DNA of 64,000 nucleotides, taken from NCBI RefSeq assembly GCF_001748225.1, contig NZ_BDFE01000009.1, positions 154,681-218,680 on the forward strand. Direction: 5' to 3'. The translations under genes and the position numbers were made by a program. The notes beneath the pieces were generated by a model. It did not search any database and had not been told where the DNA came from. It saw nothing but the letters and a program-made list of their open reading frames with translations. Source of the DNA: Desulfoplanes formicivorans. Its GTDB lineage: Bacteria; Desulfobacterota; Desulfovibrionia; Desulfovibrionales; Desulfomicrobiaceae. Positions 19,858 through 28,578 of this stretch are shown here, in pieces (within the stretch, counting starts at the first letter, position 1; each line of letters opens with the position of its first letter).

Positions 19858-19925
19858 GTTTTTCCCGGTTTTGTGGTGAACAAGACAGGACGAGGTATCC
19901 CTTTTGGAAGCAAAAGAAAATATCC

Positions 19926-20003
19926 AAAAACAGGCAACATGGTCCGAATTGGGGAAAGATACGGGTATGTGTTCCCGGGAAAGCGGGCATGTTGCCTGTT
20001 TTT
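19926..20003 (-). terminator. Long-loop hairpin between the dehydrogenase and the DUF401 gene
   Basis: A perfect 16-bp stem (AAAAACAGGCAACATG and its complement) encloses 46 bases. On the minus strand the stem ends in a T-run, so it could end or attenuate transcription between the two genes. Confidence 0.55.
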
Positions 20004-20081
20004 CGGGTTGTTTTCCGAAAGGATCCCGATCCTGAACCGGGCAGCCGGGCGTCCACGCTTTTGGGAACGCCATTCTCCCTG

Positions 20082-20933
20082 CTAGGTGATGATGTGGCGA
20101 ACCCCGCAGCAGTCCTTGTCCCCATGGCCCGCCGCACTGGCCTCTTGAAACATGTTCAGGACCGTTTTCATGGTCGGGATGTCCATGGACCATGAATCAG
20201 CCATTTCGCATCCCAGGCGGACATCTTTGAGGGCCAGGTCCAGGCCGAATCGACTTCTGTCATCCTCTGCCGCGATCCAGGGTCCGCGCACATCCAGCTG
20301 AAAGCTTCGGGCTCCGGTATCCTGGAGCAGTTCAATGGCTTTCTCCATGTCCAGGCCCGCCTTGTGCAGCACCTGCAGTCCCTCGCACAGGACCACCAGA
20401 TTGGCCATGCCGATCATGTTGCTCACAAGTTTGATGGCGCAGGCCGCATCCACGGTTCCCAGGTAGTGGACCGGAGAGCCCATGACCGGCCACAGGGCAG
20501 CAAGACGTTCAAAGCACGCCTTGCTGCCGCCTATGAACATGGGTTCCTGGGCTTTTGCCGCATGGTCAGGCGTTTTTCCCAGGGTGCATTGTAAAAATTC
20601 GATTTCCTGCCGGAGGGCTGCTGCTTCCAGCCGGTGGGAGGTACCGGGATCAATAGTGCTCATGTCAATATATATGGATCCGGGGGCCATGCTGGCCAAC
20701 AAGCCCTTGGGACCCGTCATGACGGTTTCCACGTCCCGTGGCAGGGGAAGGCAGGTGAGCACCACCTCACACGGGGCCAGGTCCCGGAGATTGCGGGTTC
20801 TGGACGCCGAAGGGGCGGCAGGTGGGGTGGAATGATCTCGTCTTTGAAATATGATCACGTCATGGCCGGCTCTGGCAAGATTGCCGGCAATGGGTCCTCC
20901 CATTTTGCCTGTTCCGATGCATCCTATGCGCAT
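20082..20933 (-). CDS. Beta-hydroxyacid dehydrogenase family (3-hydroxyisobutyrate dehydrogenase-like)
   Basis: The 283-residue NAD(P)-dependent dehydrogenase has the Rossmann motif GCIGTGKMGGPIAGNLARAG at its start, DMSTIDPGTS near 90 and the catalytic lysine in CAIKLVSNMIG (K168). The DLALKDVRL helix follows. The usual substrate loop (APVSGG followed by GTL) is replaced by CTLGKTPDHAAKAQEP at about 116-131, so the substrate is not the standard one. The ATG at 20933 has a strong AGGAGGAGC-type site. It is divergent from the amidohydrolase-like gene. Related enzymes include sulfolactaldehyde reductase, but nothing here proves a sulfonate substrate. Confidence 0.82.
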   Translation of the reverse strand: MRIGCIGTGKMGGPIAGNLARAGHDVIIFQRRDHSTPPAAPSASRTRNLRDLAPCEVVLTCLPLPRDVETVMTGPKGLLASMAPGSIYIDMSTIDPGTSHRLEAAALRQEIEFLQCTLGKTPDHAAKAQEPMFIGGSKACFERLAALWPVMGSPVHYLGTVDAACAIKLVSNMIGMANLVVLCEGLQVLHKAGLDMEKAIELLQDTGARSFQLDVRGPWIAAEDDRSRFGLDLALKDVRLGCEMADSWSMDIPTMKTVLNMFQEASAAGHGDKDCCGVRHIIT

Positions 20934-21163
20934 TGCTCCTTCCTCCTGGTTTGTCTGCGAATGTTCCTTGAAGTGGGGTGATTGGTGGGAGCAGGTAAGC
21001 AAGGCGGGTGCCATGAAGATGGGGCTTCCTGATGTCTGTCATTCATGTCGGGCATCTTTTTTGCTTGGCCGTTTCCCCTGGCGCTCGTTCCCCTGTTGGC
21101 CACGCGATTCAAGGCCCTGCGGGAGAATTCCCCTTTTTTGCAGAACACTAGAAGGAGCTTGAC

Positions 21164-21994
21164 ATGAAGGTCATTGATTTTCGCTTCCGTCCCAATACCC
21201 AGGCCACCATTGACGGTTTCACGAACAGTACCATGTTCAAGGGAATGTTCGAAAAGATCGATCTCTCGCACATGAAGGCGCAGACCGTGCCCGAAGTTGT
21301 GGAAGATCTGAAGAAGCACAATGTGGTCAAGGCCGTGATTACCGGCCGTGATTGTGAGTCCACCTATGATGCCGCATCCAATAACGCGGGCGTGGTCGAC
21401 TTTGTTCAGAGTTTTCCGGAGATATTTCTCGGGTTTGTGGGCCTTGACCCCCACAAGGGCATGAAGGCCGTTGGCGAACTTCAGGAGAGCGTGGAATCCT
21501 TGGGCATGCACGGCGCTTCCATTGATCCCTATCTGGCCAGGATTCCTGCCAATGATGCCAGATATTATCCCCTGTATGCCAAGTGCTGCGAGCTGGGCGT
21601 ACCCATGGTCATTTCCACAGGTCCTGCCACCCTGGTGCCCAATGCGGTTATGGAACATGCCGCACCCCGGTATATTGATTATGTGGCCCGTGATTTTCCG
21701 GATCTCAAAATCATCATCAGCCATGGCGGCTACCCCTGGGTCAACGAGGCCATTATTGTTACCGAACGAAATCGCAACGTGTACATGGAACTTTCCGAGT
21801 ACGAACACCATCCGGGAGCCGAGGCCTATGTCCAGGCGGCCAACACGATCATTCCGGACAAGATCCTCTTTGCCAGTGCCCATCCGGGCGTGGATTTCAG
21901 GCAGGCCATGAATCTGTATAACGAACTCCCCTTTGCCGCCAATGTGCGCGAGAATATCATGTACAACAATGCAGCCAGGGTTCTGGGGCTCTGA
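21164..21994 (+). CDS. Amidohydrolase family 2 (PF04909)-like protein lacking the metal-binding HxH
   Basis: The 276-residue protein has the TIM-barrel layout of amidohydrolase-2 proteins: an opening VIDFRFRPN strand, GFVGLDPHKGMKAVGELQ, GVPMVISTG, DLKIIISHGGYPWVNEAI and ILFASAHPGVDFRQAM, ending NAARVLGL. The first strand normally reads D-x-H-x-H; here it is DFRFRP, so both N-terminal metal histidines are arginines. The last strand, normally SD.P, is SAHPG. Metal-dependent hydrolysis is therefore doubtful. A GAAGGAGC site precedes the ATG. It sits before the isethionate TRAP operon but is separated from it by a terminator and 855 bases. Confidence 0.8.
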   Translation: MKVIDFRFRPNTQATIDGFTNSTMFKGMFEKIDLSHMKAQTVPEVVEDLKKHNVVKAVITGRDCESTYDAASNNAGVVDFVQSFPEIFLGFVGLDPHKGMKAVGELQESVESLGMHGASIDPYLARIPANDARYYPLYAKCCELGVPMVISTGPATLVPNAVMEHAAPRYIDYVARDFPDLKIIISHGGYPWVNEAIIVTERNRNVYMELSEYEHHPGAEAYVQAANTIIPDKILFASAHPGVDFRQAMNLYNELPFAANVRENIMYNNAARVLGL

Positions 21995-22040
21995 TTCCAG
22001 CAATAATGATTCCCCGAGGCGAGCATTCGTCATTGTCAGG

Positions 22041-22070
22041 CCGGGAGCTCATGGGAGTTCCCGGTTTTTT
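22041..22070 (+). terminator. Intrinsic terminator after the amidohydrolase-like gene
   Basis: A stem of ten pairs with one mismatch (CCGGGAGCTC / GAGTTCCCGG) around ATGG is followed by six T residues. It separates the amidohydrolase-like gene from the dctP promoter region. Confidence 0.8.
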
Positions 22071-22328
22071 GTTGTCCTGACGGCTGCAGGCATGCTGTTG
22101 TCAGAAACCGGTGCGGCCTTGGGCCGCGTACGTGCTGCAACCCATGGGAAAAACAGACCGGATTTCGGGACATCCCCGCGTCCGCATGGTCATCTTTGCC
22201 CGCAGGTACGGGGTGTGACGGGAGTAAAAATTTTGATATTCCCTTTATTTCAGGTGGGATATGGCGTTATGTCTCCAGGATGTGAAATGTGTTGCGCTCT
22301 GGCCGCGAACCCCTTAAGGCTACATGCT

Positions 22329-22346
22329 CGTTGCATAGGGGCAACG
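22329..22346. promoter_or_regulatory. Candidate activator site 1 upstream of dctP
   Basis: CGTTGCATAGGGGCAACG is an 8-2-8 palindrome, matching 12 of 16 arm bases of TGTTGCAT-N2-ATGCAACA, the consensus I drew from four sites in this island. It lies about 210 bases before the -24 box of dctP, a typical distance for a sigma-54 enhancer site. Confidence 0.5.
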
Positions 22347-22424
22347 GGCTGTGCGCAAATGCAATGCTTTTCGGGGTGCGCGAATGCGTGACAGGGCTGG
22401 GCATGCGTATGATTCCCGGATTTG

Positions 22425-22442
22425 TGTTGCATGGGTGCACGG
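22425..22442. promoter_or_regulatory. Candidate activator site 2 upstream of dctP
   Basis: TGTTGCATGGGTGCACGG has a perfect left arm and a weak right arm (12 of 16 overall). Its centre lies 96 bases from site 1 and about 115 bases before the -24 box. Confidence 0.45.
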
Positions 22443-22547
22443 ATGTTCGTGGTTGAATGCACGGTTTGGGGGCCCATCTTTCCCCGGATCAATCACGATC
22501 TTGCGTTTTTTTTCTCAATCTCCCGGCAATGCAAGTACTTGTCGTGC

Positions 22548-22563
22548 TGGCATTTGTCTTGCT
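22548..22563 (+). promoter_or_regulatory. Sigma-54 promoter of dctPQM
   Basis: TGGCATTTGTCTTGCT has the -24 GG and -12 GC at the exact 10-base spacing and fits the TGGCAC-N5-TTGCW consensus except at the sixth base. It lies 287 bases before the dctP start, leaving a long leader. The sigma-54 activator gene at 25991 is directly downstream of dctPQM. Confidence 0.8.
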
Positions 22564-22849
22564 AGCTCGCCAGACATTGTTTTGATATGTTGCAAATTTC
22601 ACAAGAAATGAGCTCCATTTGCAAGACTTCACGTACAGCCACGTATCCGCAAAGCACAAGATGGTATCGACGCCTTGATGATGCGGTCTGGTTGTACCCT
22701 GTCCCGTACGAGCCGCTGGGCCTTGAGGCGGGAATGTAGCACTCATGACATCGTGCATGGCTTCCATGCCATGGGCGCCAAATTCCGGGGCTGTCTGAAC
22801 GACCGACAGGTTCCGGAATAGCAACCACCTTTTTACCTGGAGAGCAGAG

Positions 22850-23848
22850 ATGAAAAAAGCATGGGTCCTGTTTGTAGCAGCGCTGTTGATGACTGCCACG
22901 TCCGCGTTTGCTGCAGGATACAAGAAAACGATGATTATGGCCGCAACTGCCAATCCAACCGGTAGCCTGCACGCCGTGGCTCTGGAAAAATTCAAGGAAA
23001 TTATCGAAAGGGAATCCGGTGGCGATATCCGGGTCAATCTGTTTTTGGGCGGTTCCATGGGCAGCGAGCAGGCCAATGTCAAGCAGCTCAGAAACGGCGA
23101 GATCCATGCGGCTGTTCTGGCCAACGGCAACCTGACTCCTTTTGCCCCGGCAGCGACCATTGCCATTTTGCCCTACCTTTTCCCCAAAAACGACGATGCC
23201 TATGCCTTGCTGGGCAATGAGCAGTTCGTGGCCGATCTGGGTGACGTGGTGGCCACCCAGAGCCAGACCCGTCCCCTGGGCTGGCTCATTGGCGGATACC
23301 GCGTGCTGACCAATTCCCAAAAGCCCATTACCACCATTGACGATCTTCAGGGACTCAAGATCCGTGTTCCCAAGGTTCGCATTCAGCTTGATTCGTTTCG
23401 TTCCTGGGGCGTGGAGCCCCACCCCCTGGCCTGGTCCGAGACCTTCAATGCCCTGCAGCAGGGTGTTGCCGATGGTCAGGAAAATCCCCATTCCATCAAC
23501 CAGGACCAGAAGTTCTGGGAGGTCCAGAAGTACATCACGGATCTGCATTACATGCTTTGGGTCGGTCCCTTGCTGGTTTCCGACAAATGGTTCCAGAGAC
23601 TGCCCGAGAATACCAAGGCCCTGGTGCAGAAGGCTGCTACCGAGGCCTGTGAATACGAGTGGGAATGGGTTGCCGAGCAGAATCAGAAGGCCCTGGACAA
23701 TTGTCTCAAGCACGGCATGGTCTTTGACAAACTCGCTGATGAGGAAGTTTGGATGAGCAAGGCCCGCGGCTTGTGGCCGGACTATTACGAGGCCGTGGGT
23801 GGCAAGGAAAGAATTGACAGGGCCCTGGAGATCATGGGCCAGGAATAG
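22850..23848 (+). CDS. dctP: TRAP transporter solute-binding protein DctP (probably isethionate)
   Basis: The 332-residue periplasmic binding protein has a signal peptide (MKKAWVLFVAALLMTATSAFA) and the DctP core: SLHAVALEKFKEIIERES, FLGGSMGSEQANVKQLRNGEI, the ligand-contacting arginine in LQGLKIRVPKV and WSETFNALQQGVADGQENP. The ATG has a GGAGAGC site. It is the first gene of dctPQM. The linked islAB genes make isethionate the likely ligand, as in Desulfovibrio and Bilophila where a TRAP system accompanies IslAB. That is context, not proof. Confidence 0.9.
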   Translation: MKKAWVLFVAALLMTATSAFAAGYKKTMIMAATANPTGSLHAVALEKFKEIIERESGGDIRVNLFLGGSMGSEQANVKQLRNGEIHAAVLANGNLTPFAPAATIAILPYLFPKNDDAYALLGNEQFVADLGDVVATQSQTRPLGWLIGGYRVLTNSQKPITTIDDLQGLKIRVPKVRIQLDSFRSWGVEPHPLAWSETFNALQQGVADGQENPHSINQDQKFWEVQKYITDLHYMLWVGPLLVSDKWFQRLPENTKALVQKAATEACEYEWEWVAEQNQKALDNCLKHGMVFDKLADEEVWMSKARGLWPDYYEAVGGKERIDRALEIMGQE

Positions 23849-23862
23849 GATATTATCTTGGA

Positions 23863-23883
23863 CGGGTGGGCACGGCCCACCCG
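23863..23883 (+). promoter_or_regulatory. Hairpin between dctP and dctQ
   Basis: A perfect 9-bp GC-rich stem (CGGGTGGGC / GCCCACCCG) with a 3-base loop lies 14 bases after the dctP stop and is followed by CAATTTTC. It is likely to attenuate or process the mRNA so that the binding protein is made in excess over the membrane subunits. Confidence 0.6.
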
Positions 23884-23906
23884 CAATTTTCTACCCGGTA
23901 TCGAGT

Positions 23907-24416
23907 ATGAATATGGTCAAAAAGTTTTTTACGCATTTTGAAGAAAACGTGTGTATCCTGTTTCTGGGGACCATGGTCATGGCCCTTACCCTGCAAGTGT
24001 TCATGCGTTTCGTTCTCAGTTCGTCTCTGGCCTGGACCGAAGAACTGTCCCGTTACAGCTTTATCTGGTCCGTTTACATGGGTGGAGTGCTGGCGGTCAA
24101 ACACGGCCAACACGTCCGGATCACGGCCCAGTTTCTGCTTCTTCCTCCCAAGGTCAGGGTCCTTATTCGCGTTTTCACGGATCTTTTGTGGATGGCAGCC
24201 AACTTTTTCATCGCCTATCAGTCCGGTCTGGTTCTTCAGGACGCTTTTGCCTTTCCCGAGGTTTCCCCCACCCTGGGCATTGTCAAAGGGTATGTGGAGG
24301 CTATGCTTCCGGCCAGCTTCCTGCTCATGAATGTGCGTCTGGTCATGCAGTACTGGGATCTGCTCAAAAACAATGATCTGATGAGCCTGGCACAAATCGG
24401 TGGAGGTGAGGCATAA
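23907..24416 (+). CDS. dctQ: TRAP transporter small membrane subunit DctQ
   Basis: The 169-residue protein has four hydrophobic segments (about 15-35, 50-68, 90-110 and 130-150) and the DctQ motif SLAWTEELSRYSFIWSVYMGG with KHGQHVRI after it. I chose the ATG at 23907; ATG 23913 is two codons later. Its TAA shares one base with the dctM start (TAATG), so the two membrane subunits are translationally coupled. Confidence 0.9.
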   Translation: MNMVKKFFTHFEENVCILFLGTMVMALTLQVFMRFVLSSSLAWTEELSRYSFIWSVYMGGVLAVKHGQHVRITAQFLLLPPKVRVLIRVFTDLLWMAANFFIAYQSGLVLQDAFAFPEVSPTLGIVKGYVEAMLPASFLLMNVRLVMQYWDLLKNNDLMSLAQIGGGEA

Positions 24417-25714
24417 TGGAAACGCTTCCCCTTACCATTCTTGTTCTTGTGGGCTGTTTCTTCATCGGCATGCCCATCTTCATGTCCCTGATCATTTCCG
24501 CGGTAGTGGCCATCATGCATTGCGGCTATCTGCCCCTGTCCATCATCCACAACTCCCTGTTCGACGGGGTGAACATCTTCCCGCTTCTGGCCATTCCCTG
24601 TTTTGTCATTGCCGGAACCCTCATGGAGTACGGGAACATCACCAAACAGATCATTGATGTGGTCAAACAGCTTGTGGGGCGTCTGCCCGGAGGCCTGGGC
24701 ATCACCACCATTCTGGCCTGTACCTTTTTTGCCGCCATTTCAGGATCGGGACCGGGTACTGTTGCTGCCATTGGTACCCTGATGATCCCGTCCATGGTTC
24801 GCAGCGGGTACACCCCATCCTATGCAGCGGCTGCTGCCTCTTCCGGGGGAACCATCGGCATCCTGCTGCCACCAAGCAACCCCATGATCATCTTTGCCAT
24901 CCTGGCCAATGTTTCGGTGACCGCCATGTTTACCGCAGGCATCATGCCCGGGCTGATGGTCGCCTTTTTCATGACCGGCATGGCCATGATCAAGGCCAAG
25001 ATGGAAGGCGTGACCGTTGACAGGGAACAGCCCCCGTTCAATCTGCGGGTCTTTTTGAAAAGTTTGTCCAAGGGCGGATTTGCCCTGGCTACCCCGTTCA
25101 TCATCCTGGGGTCCATCTATTCGGGCATGGCCACTCCGGTGGAAGCTTCAGTGGTTGCCATTGTCTGGGCCCTTTTCGTGGGCATTGTCATCAACAGGGC
25201 CCTTGAGCTCAAACATATCAGACTGGCCCTCATCGAGGGCGCCATGCTCTGCGGAACGGTTCTGCTCATTGTGGGCGCGTCCACGCTCTTTGGCAAAATC
25301 CTGACCTATGAACAGGCTCCCCTCAAGCTGGCCAACCTGGTGCTTGGCGTTTCCAAAAATCCCGAAATTGTCCTGATCATGATCGTGGGCATTCTGTACT
25401 TTTTGGGCATGTTCATGGAGACCTTGTCCACCATGATCATTCTGGCTCCGGTGCTTTTGCCCATGGTCAAAAGCCTGGGTATCGACCCGATTCATTTCGG
25501 CGTGATCATGGTCATCACCAATGAGGTGGCCATGCTGACTCCGCCCCTTGGCGTCAATCTGTTCGTTTCCTCGCGCATCGCCAAGATCTCCGTGGAAAAG
25601 ATATCCATTGCCGTTCTCCCCTATCTGCTGGTTCTGACCCTGTGCATCCTGCTGATCGTGTACTGTCCGTTCATCAGCACCTGGCTTCCAGCTCTGCTGG
25701 GTTCAGGTATGTGA
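24416..25714 (+). CDS. dctM: TRAP transporter large membrane subunit DctM
   Basis: The 432-residue protein is a sodium-coupled TRAP permease with about twelve membrane segments. It has the DctM signatures IFPLLAIPCFVIAGTLMEYG, FFAAISGSGPGTVAAIGTLMIP, SSGGTIGILLPPSNPMIIFA, GMFMETLSTMIILAPVLLPMV and LTPPLGVNLFVSS. Length and order are standard. A terminator at 25738 ends the dctPQM operon. Confidence 0.95.
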   Translation: METLPLTILVLVGCFFIGMPIFMSLIISAVVAIMHCGYLPLSIIHNSLFDGVNIFPLLAIPCFVIAGTLMEYGNITKQIIDVVKQLVGRLPGGLGITTILACTFFAAISGSGPGTVAAIGTLMIPSMVRSGYTPSYAAAAASSGGTIGILLPPSNPMIIFAILANVSVTAMFTAGIMPGLMVAFFMTGMAMIKAKMEGVTVDREQPPFNLRVFLKSLSKGGFALATPFIILGSIYSGMATPVEASVVAIVWALFVGIVINRALELKHIRLALIEGAMLCGTVLLIVGASTLFGKILTYEQAPLKLANLVLGVSKNPEIVLIMIVGILYFLGMFMETLSTMIILAPVLLPMVKSLGIDPIHFGVIMVITNEVAMLTPPLGVNLFVSSRIAKISVEKISIAVLPYLLVLTLCILLIVYCPFISTWLPALLGSGM

Positions 25715-25737
25715 CCTGGATAGGCTGTCTGTGAAAC

Positions 25738-25774
25738 AAAATGGCCCGGCCGGTTTCCGGTCGGGCCATTTTGT
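25738..25774 (+). terminator. Intrinsic terminator after dctM
   Basis: AAAATGGCCCG pairs with CGGGCCATTTT around an inner GCCGG/CCGG(T) extension, ending in a T-run. It closes the TRAP operon before the regulator gene. Confidence 0.88.
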
Positions 25775-25990
25775 ACTCCCCTTTGTGCACGGGGACCGGA
25801 ATCCGGTTGGTGCGCACAAGGTGTGCACCGGGGCCTCCCCTGGTTGGTTTTGACTTTTTGCATCCCTCCACCTACAGCCCTTGTGTTTTCGGCATCCCCG
25901 GCCGCATTGCCGGCTGGAGAAGAAAAACGGGTGTGGCCCTGTGGACCTTCCTGCTTTTTCCCTGCCTTTCCCATCCCTGAGACCCCAGAG

Positions 25991-27394
25991 ATGCTCATGC
26001 CCACCAACCTGCTGAAAGATCATATTGAAGACCTTTTGGATTCCTTTGGAGAGGCCATTGCCATTTCCGATAACAATGGAATCATGCTCCATGTGAACAA
26101 AAAACACGAAGAACTGACCGGTATTCTCCACAAGGACATCATGGGCAAATCAGCTCTGGAGCTTGTGGAACGCGGTGTTTTCGATGTTGTCCTGAATCCC
26201 GAGGTCGTCAGGACGGGGCAGCCTGCCACCAGAATGCAGAAAACCGCGGATGGTCGGAAACTGATCCTTGAGGGCAATCCCATCCTGGATCGCTACGGTC
26301 AGGTTGTTCTCGTGATAACCTTTATCCGTGACATCACCAAGATAGCCGAGCTCAAAGAGCAGATGAGCTCCCAGAAGGAACTTCTGGATGCCTTTCGCAA
26401 ACTGCAGCACAGCGGGGGCAAGGACCTGGAAAAATTTCCCCGTGTCATTTCCAGCCGGGCCATGAAAAAACTGTACGCCCAGGTATCCATGCTGGGGGAT
26501 ACGGACGTTACGGTTCTGGTGCAGGGAGAAACAGGCGCGGGCAAGGATGTGTTTGCCCGGCGACTGCACGAGGTCAGCGAGCGATCCTCACGTCCCTTTA
26601 TCAAGACAGATTGCAGCAGCATTCCTGAAAATCTCATGGAAACCGAATTGTTCGGCTATGCTCCAGGAACCTTTTCCGGGGCGAACAAGCAGGGCAAGAT
26701 GGGGCTTATTGAAGCGGCATCCGGAGGGACCCTGTTTCTGGACGAAATAGGCGAGCTGCCTCTGGCCATGCAGGCCAAACTGTTGCGTGTCCTTCAGGAT
26801 CGCGAAGTGGTTCGGGTGGGTTCGACCACGCCTCGGAAAGTGGACGTGCGTGTGGTGGCCGCGACCAACAAGGATCTCGAGCAGGAGGTTGCCAAAGGCA
26901 AATTCCGCAGCGATTTGTACTATCGCCTCAAGGTTGCGGTTATTACCATCCCGCCCCTTAGAAAGCGCCGAGCCGATATCCTGCCCCTGGCCAGGGGGTT
27001 TCTGGGGTATTATGCCCATAAATACCAACGTGATGTCGCCCTTTCCCACGATGCCGAGGAAGCCTTGCTCGCCTATCATTGGCCGGGCAATGTCCGGGAA
27101 CTGGAAAACCTCATCCTCGGGTGCATGATCACCTGTGAGAAAAAGGTCATTTCAGCCAGAGATCTTTCCATTGCCCTGCCATCGCCTGAACCCGAGAGAC
27201 ACGAGGGGGTCCTGCTCGACAGTCTTGATGTGGAGGGAAAGACCCTCAGGGAGATTCTGGAACAGGTGGAACAGATGGTCATCATGGACGGCATGGCCAA
27301 GACAGGCAACATGAGTGCCGTGGCCCGCACCCTGGGCGTGGACAGGTCAACCATTTTTCGCAAGATGAAGCGTTATGAAGGCGGGACGGCATAA
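25991..27394 (+). CDS. Sigma-54-dependent transcriptional activator (PAS-AAA-HTH)
   Basis: The 467-residue enhancer-binding protein begins with a PAS sensor (about residues 5-120; AIAISDNNGIMLHVNKKHEELTG). Its AAA+ domain holds Walker A GETGAGKD near 178, the sigma-54 contact loop in the form GTFSGA near 226 (normally GAFTGA), Walker B GGTLFLDEIGELPL near 247 and the arginine-finger region RSDLYYRLKVA. A Fis-type helix-turn-helix closes it (MSAVARTLGVDRSTIFRKMKRY). It lies between dctPQM and islBA, three sigma-54 promoters surround it, and shared palindromes occur near them, so it is very likely the isethionate regulator. The inducer, perhaps isethionate bound by PAS, is inferred. ATGs at 25991 and 25997 are both possible. 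Confidence 0.92.
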   Translation: MLMPTNLLKDHIEDLLDSFGEAIAISDNNGIMLHVNKKHEELTGILHKDIMGKSALELVERGVFDVVLNPEVVRTGQPATRMQKTADGRKLILEGNPILDRYGQVVLVITFIRDITKIAELKEQMSSQKELLDAFRKLQHSGGKDLEKFPRVISSRAMKKLYAQVSMLGDTDVTVLVQGETGAGKDVFARRLHEVSERSSRPFIKTDCSSIPENLMETELFGYAPGTFSGANKQGKMGLIEAASGGTLFLDEIGELPLAMQAKLLRVLQDREVVRVGSTTPRKVDVRVVAATNKDLEQEVAKGKFRSDLYYRLKVAVITIPPLRKRRADILPLARGFLGYYAHKYQRDVALSHDAEEALLAYHWPGNVRELENLILGCMITCEKKVISARDLSIALPSPEPERHEGVLLDSLDVEGKTLREILEQVEQMVIMDGMAKTGNMSAVARTLGVDRSTIFRKMKRYEGGTA

Positions 27395-27503
27395 GGGTCG
27401 TTTGGAGAGAAACCGCAGTTGCTTTTTTCAAAGTCGGACACAGCATGGAGAGATCGCGGTTTGAACGGATGAAATGATTTCCCTTCTGGGCATTCAAAAA
27501 GGA

Positions 27504-27551
27504 AAAACAGGAACACCGGGTTCGCAGCAGGCGGCCCGGTGTTCCTGTTTT
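27504..27551. terminator. Bidirectional terminator between the regulator and islB
   Basis: A perfect 17-bp stem (AAAACAGGAACACCGGG and its complement) with a 14-base loop ends in T-runs on both strands. It separates the convergent regulator and islB genes. Confidence 0.85.
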
Positions 27552-27568
27552 ACAGGGGAGGAGGTGCA

Positions 27569-28495
27569 TTATGCAAATTTTGTTGTATAGCTACTCTGAA
27601 TGATATTGAGACGGGTCATGAGTCCTTCTTCCAGTTCCTGATCTCCCATGGGATATGTCTTGCCCAGATAGTCGTATTTGGGCTGGCCGAAGCGGTGGTA
27701 GGGGAGCAGTTCATAACTGAGTCCCTTCCGCTGGGGCAGAAATTCCAGAATGGCCCGAATGTCTTCTTCGGTATCATTGAACCCGGGGATGACCGGGGTG
27801 CGTACCATGATGGGCAGATCCGGAAAGGTTTCACAGACCCTGGCAAAATTTTCCAGAATCCGTTCATTGCCCACGCCGGTAAAGGCTTTGTGTTTGGCGC
27901 TGTCCATACACTTGATGTCCATGATCAGTGCGTTGAGACTTGCGCATGCCTCGGCCAGGGCTTCCCAGTCGCAGTGGCCGCAGGTCTCGATCATGCAGTG
28001 GATGCGTTTCCGCCGTGCTTCGCGCAGCAGGGCCGCTGCAAAGGCGGGCTGAGCCATGGCCTCTCCACCACTCAGGGTCATCCCTCCACCGGAACGGGCG
28101 TAAAAGGCGTCGTCCTTTTCCACCCTGGTGATGACCTCTTCCACGGTCATGGTTTCACCATACACATTCAATGCGTTGGACGGACATGCCTCGGCACAGG
28201 TATGGCACCGCACGCATTTTTCCGGATCGAACACGGGCATGTGATGTTCAGAAGGACTGAGTGCCCCATTGGGGCAGGCTTTGATGCAGCGCGTGCATTT
28301 TTCCGTAGTCAGGCATTTTCTGGGATTGAAGGCCAGCTCGGGCTGTTTTTTGTGCGACTCGGGGTTGCTGCACCATTTGCAGCGCAGGGGACAGCCCTTG
28401 AGGAAGACCAGGGTTCTTATGCCGTCACCGTCATGAACGGAATAGTTCTGGATGTTGAAGACTATGCCTGTGGTTTTGGCGTCTGAAAGGGTCAT
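27569..28495 (-). CDS. islB: IslB, glycyl-radical-enzyme activase (radical SAM)
   Basis: The 308-residue activase uses SAM and a [4Fe-4S] cluster to install the glycyl radical on IslA. The radical SAM motif CPLRCKWC (C35, C39, C42) is followed by a ferredoxin-like insert with two four-cysteine sets (CLTTEKCTRCIKACP and CVRCHTCAEACP), as in class III activases such as CutD and IslB. The SGGEAMAQP motif and IMDIKCMDSAKHK follow. The ATG at 28495 has AAGGAAATC upstream. It is 83 bases downstream of islA on the same strand, with a hairpin between them. Confidence 0.92.
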   Translation of the reverse strand: MTLSDAKTTGIVFNIQNYSVHDGDGIRTLVFLKGCPLRCKWCSNPESHKKQPELAFNPRKCLTTEKCTRCIKACPNGALSPSEHHMPVFDPEKCVRCHTCAEACPSNALNVYGETMTVEEVITRVEKDDAFYARSGGGMTLSGGEAMAQPAFAAALLREARRKRIHCMIETCGHCDWEALAEACASLNALIMDIKCMDSAKHKAFTGVGNERILENFARVCETFPDLPIMVRTPVIPGFNDTEEDIRAILEFLPQRKGLSYELLPYHRFGQPKYDYLGKTYPMGDQELEEGLMTRLNIIQSSYTTKFA

Positions 28496-28528
28496 GGCGA
28501 TTTCCTTGTACCATGTGGAGGTGTGAAA

Positions 28529-28561
28529 AGCGGGAGAACGGGTCACTTCCGTCCTCCCGCT
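28529..28561 (-). promoter_or_regulatory. Hairpin between islA and islB
   Basis: AGCGGGAG pairs with CTCCCGCT, and further pairs extend the stem inward. It lies just after the islA stop without a long U-run, which suits partial termination so that the radical enzyme exceeds its activase. Confidence 0.6.
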
Positions 28562-28578
28562 GGTGTGTTCAGGACACG

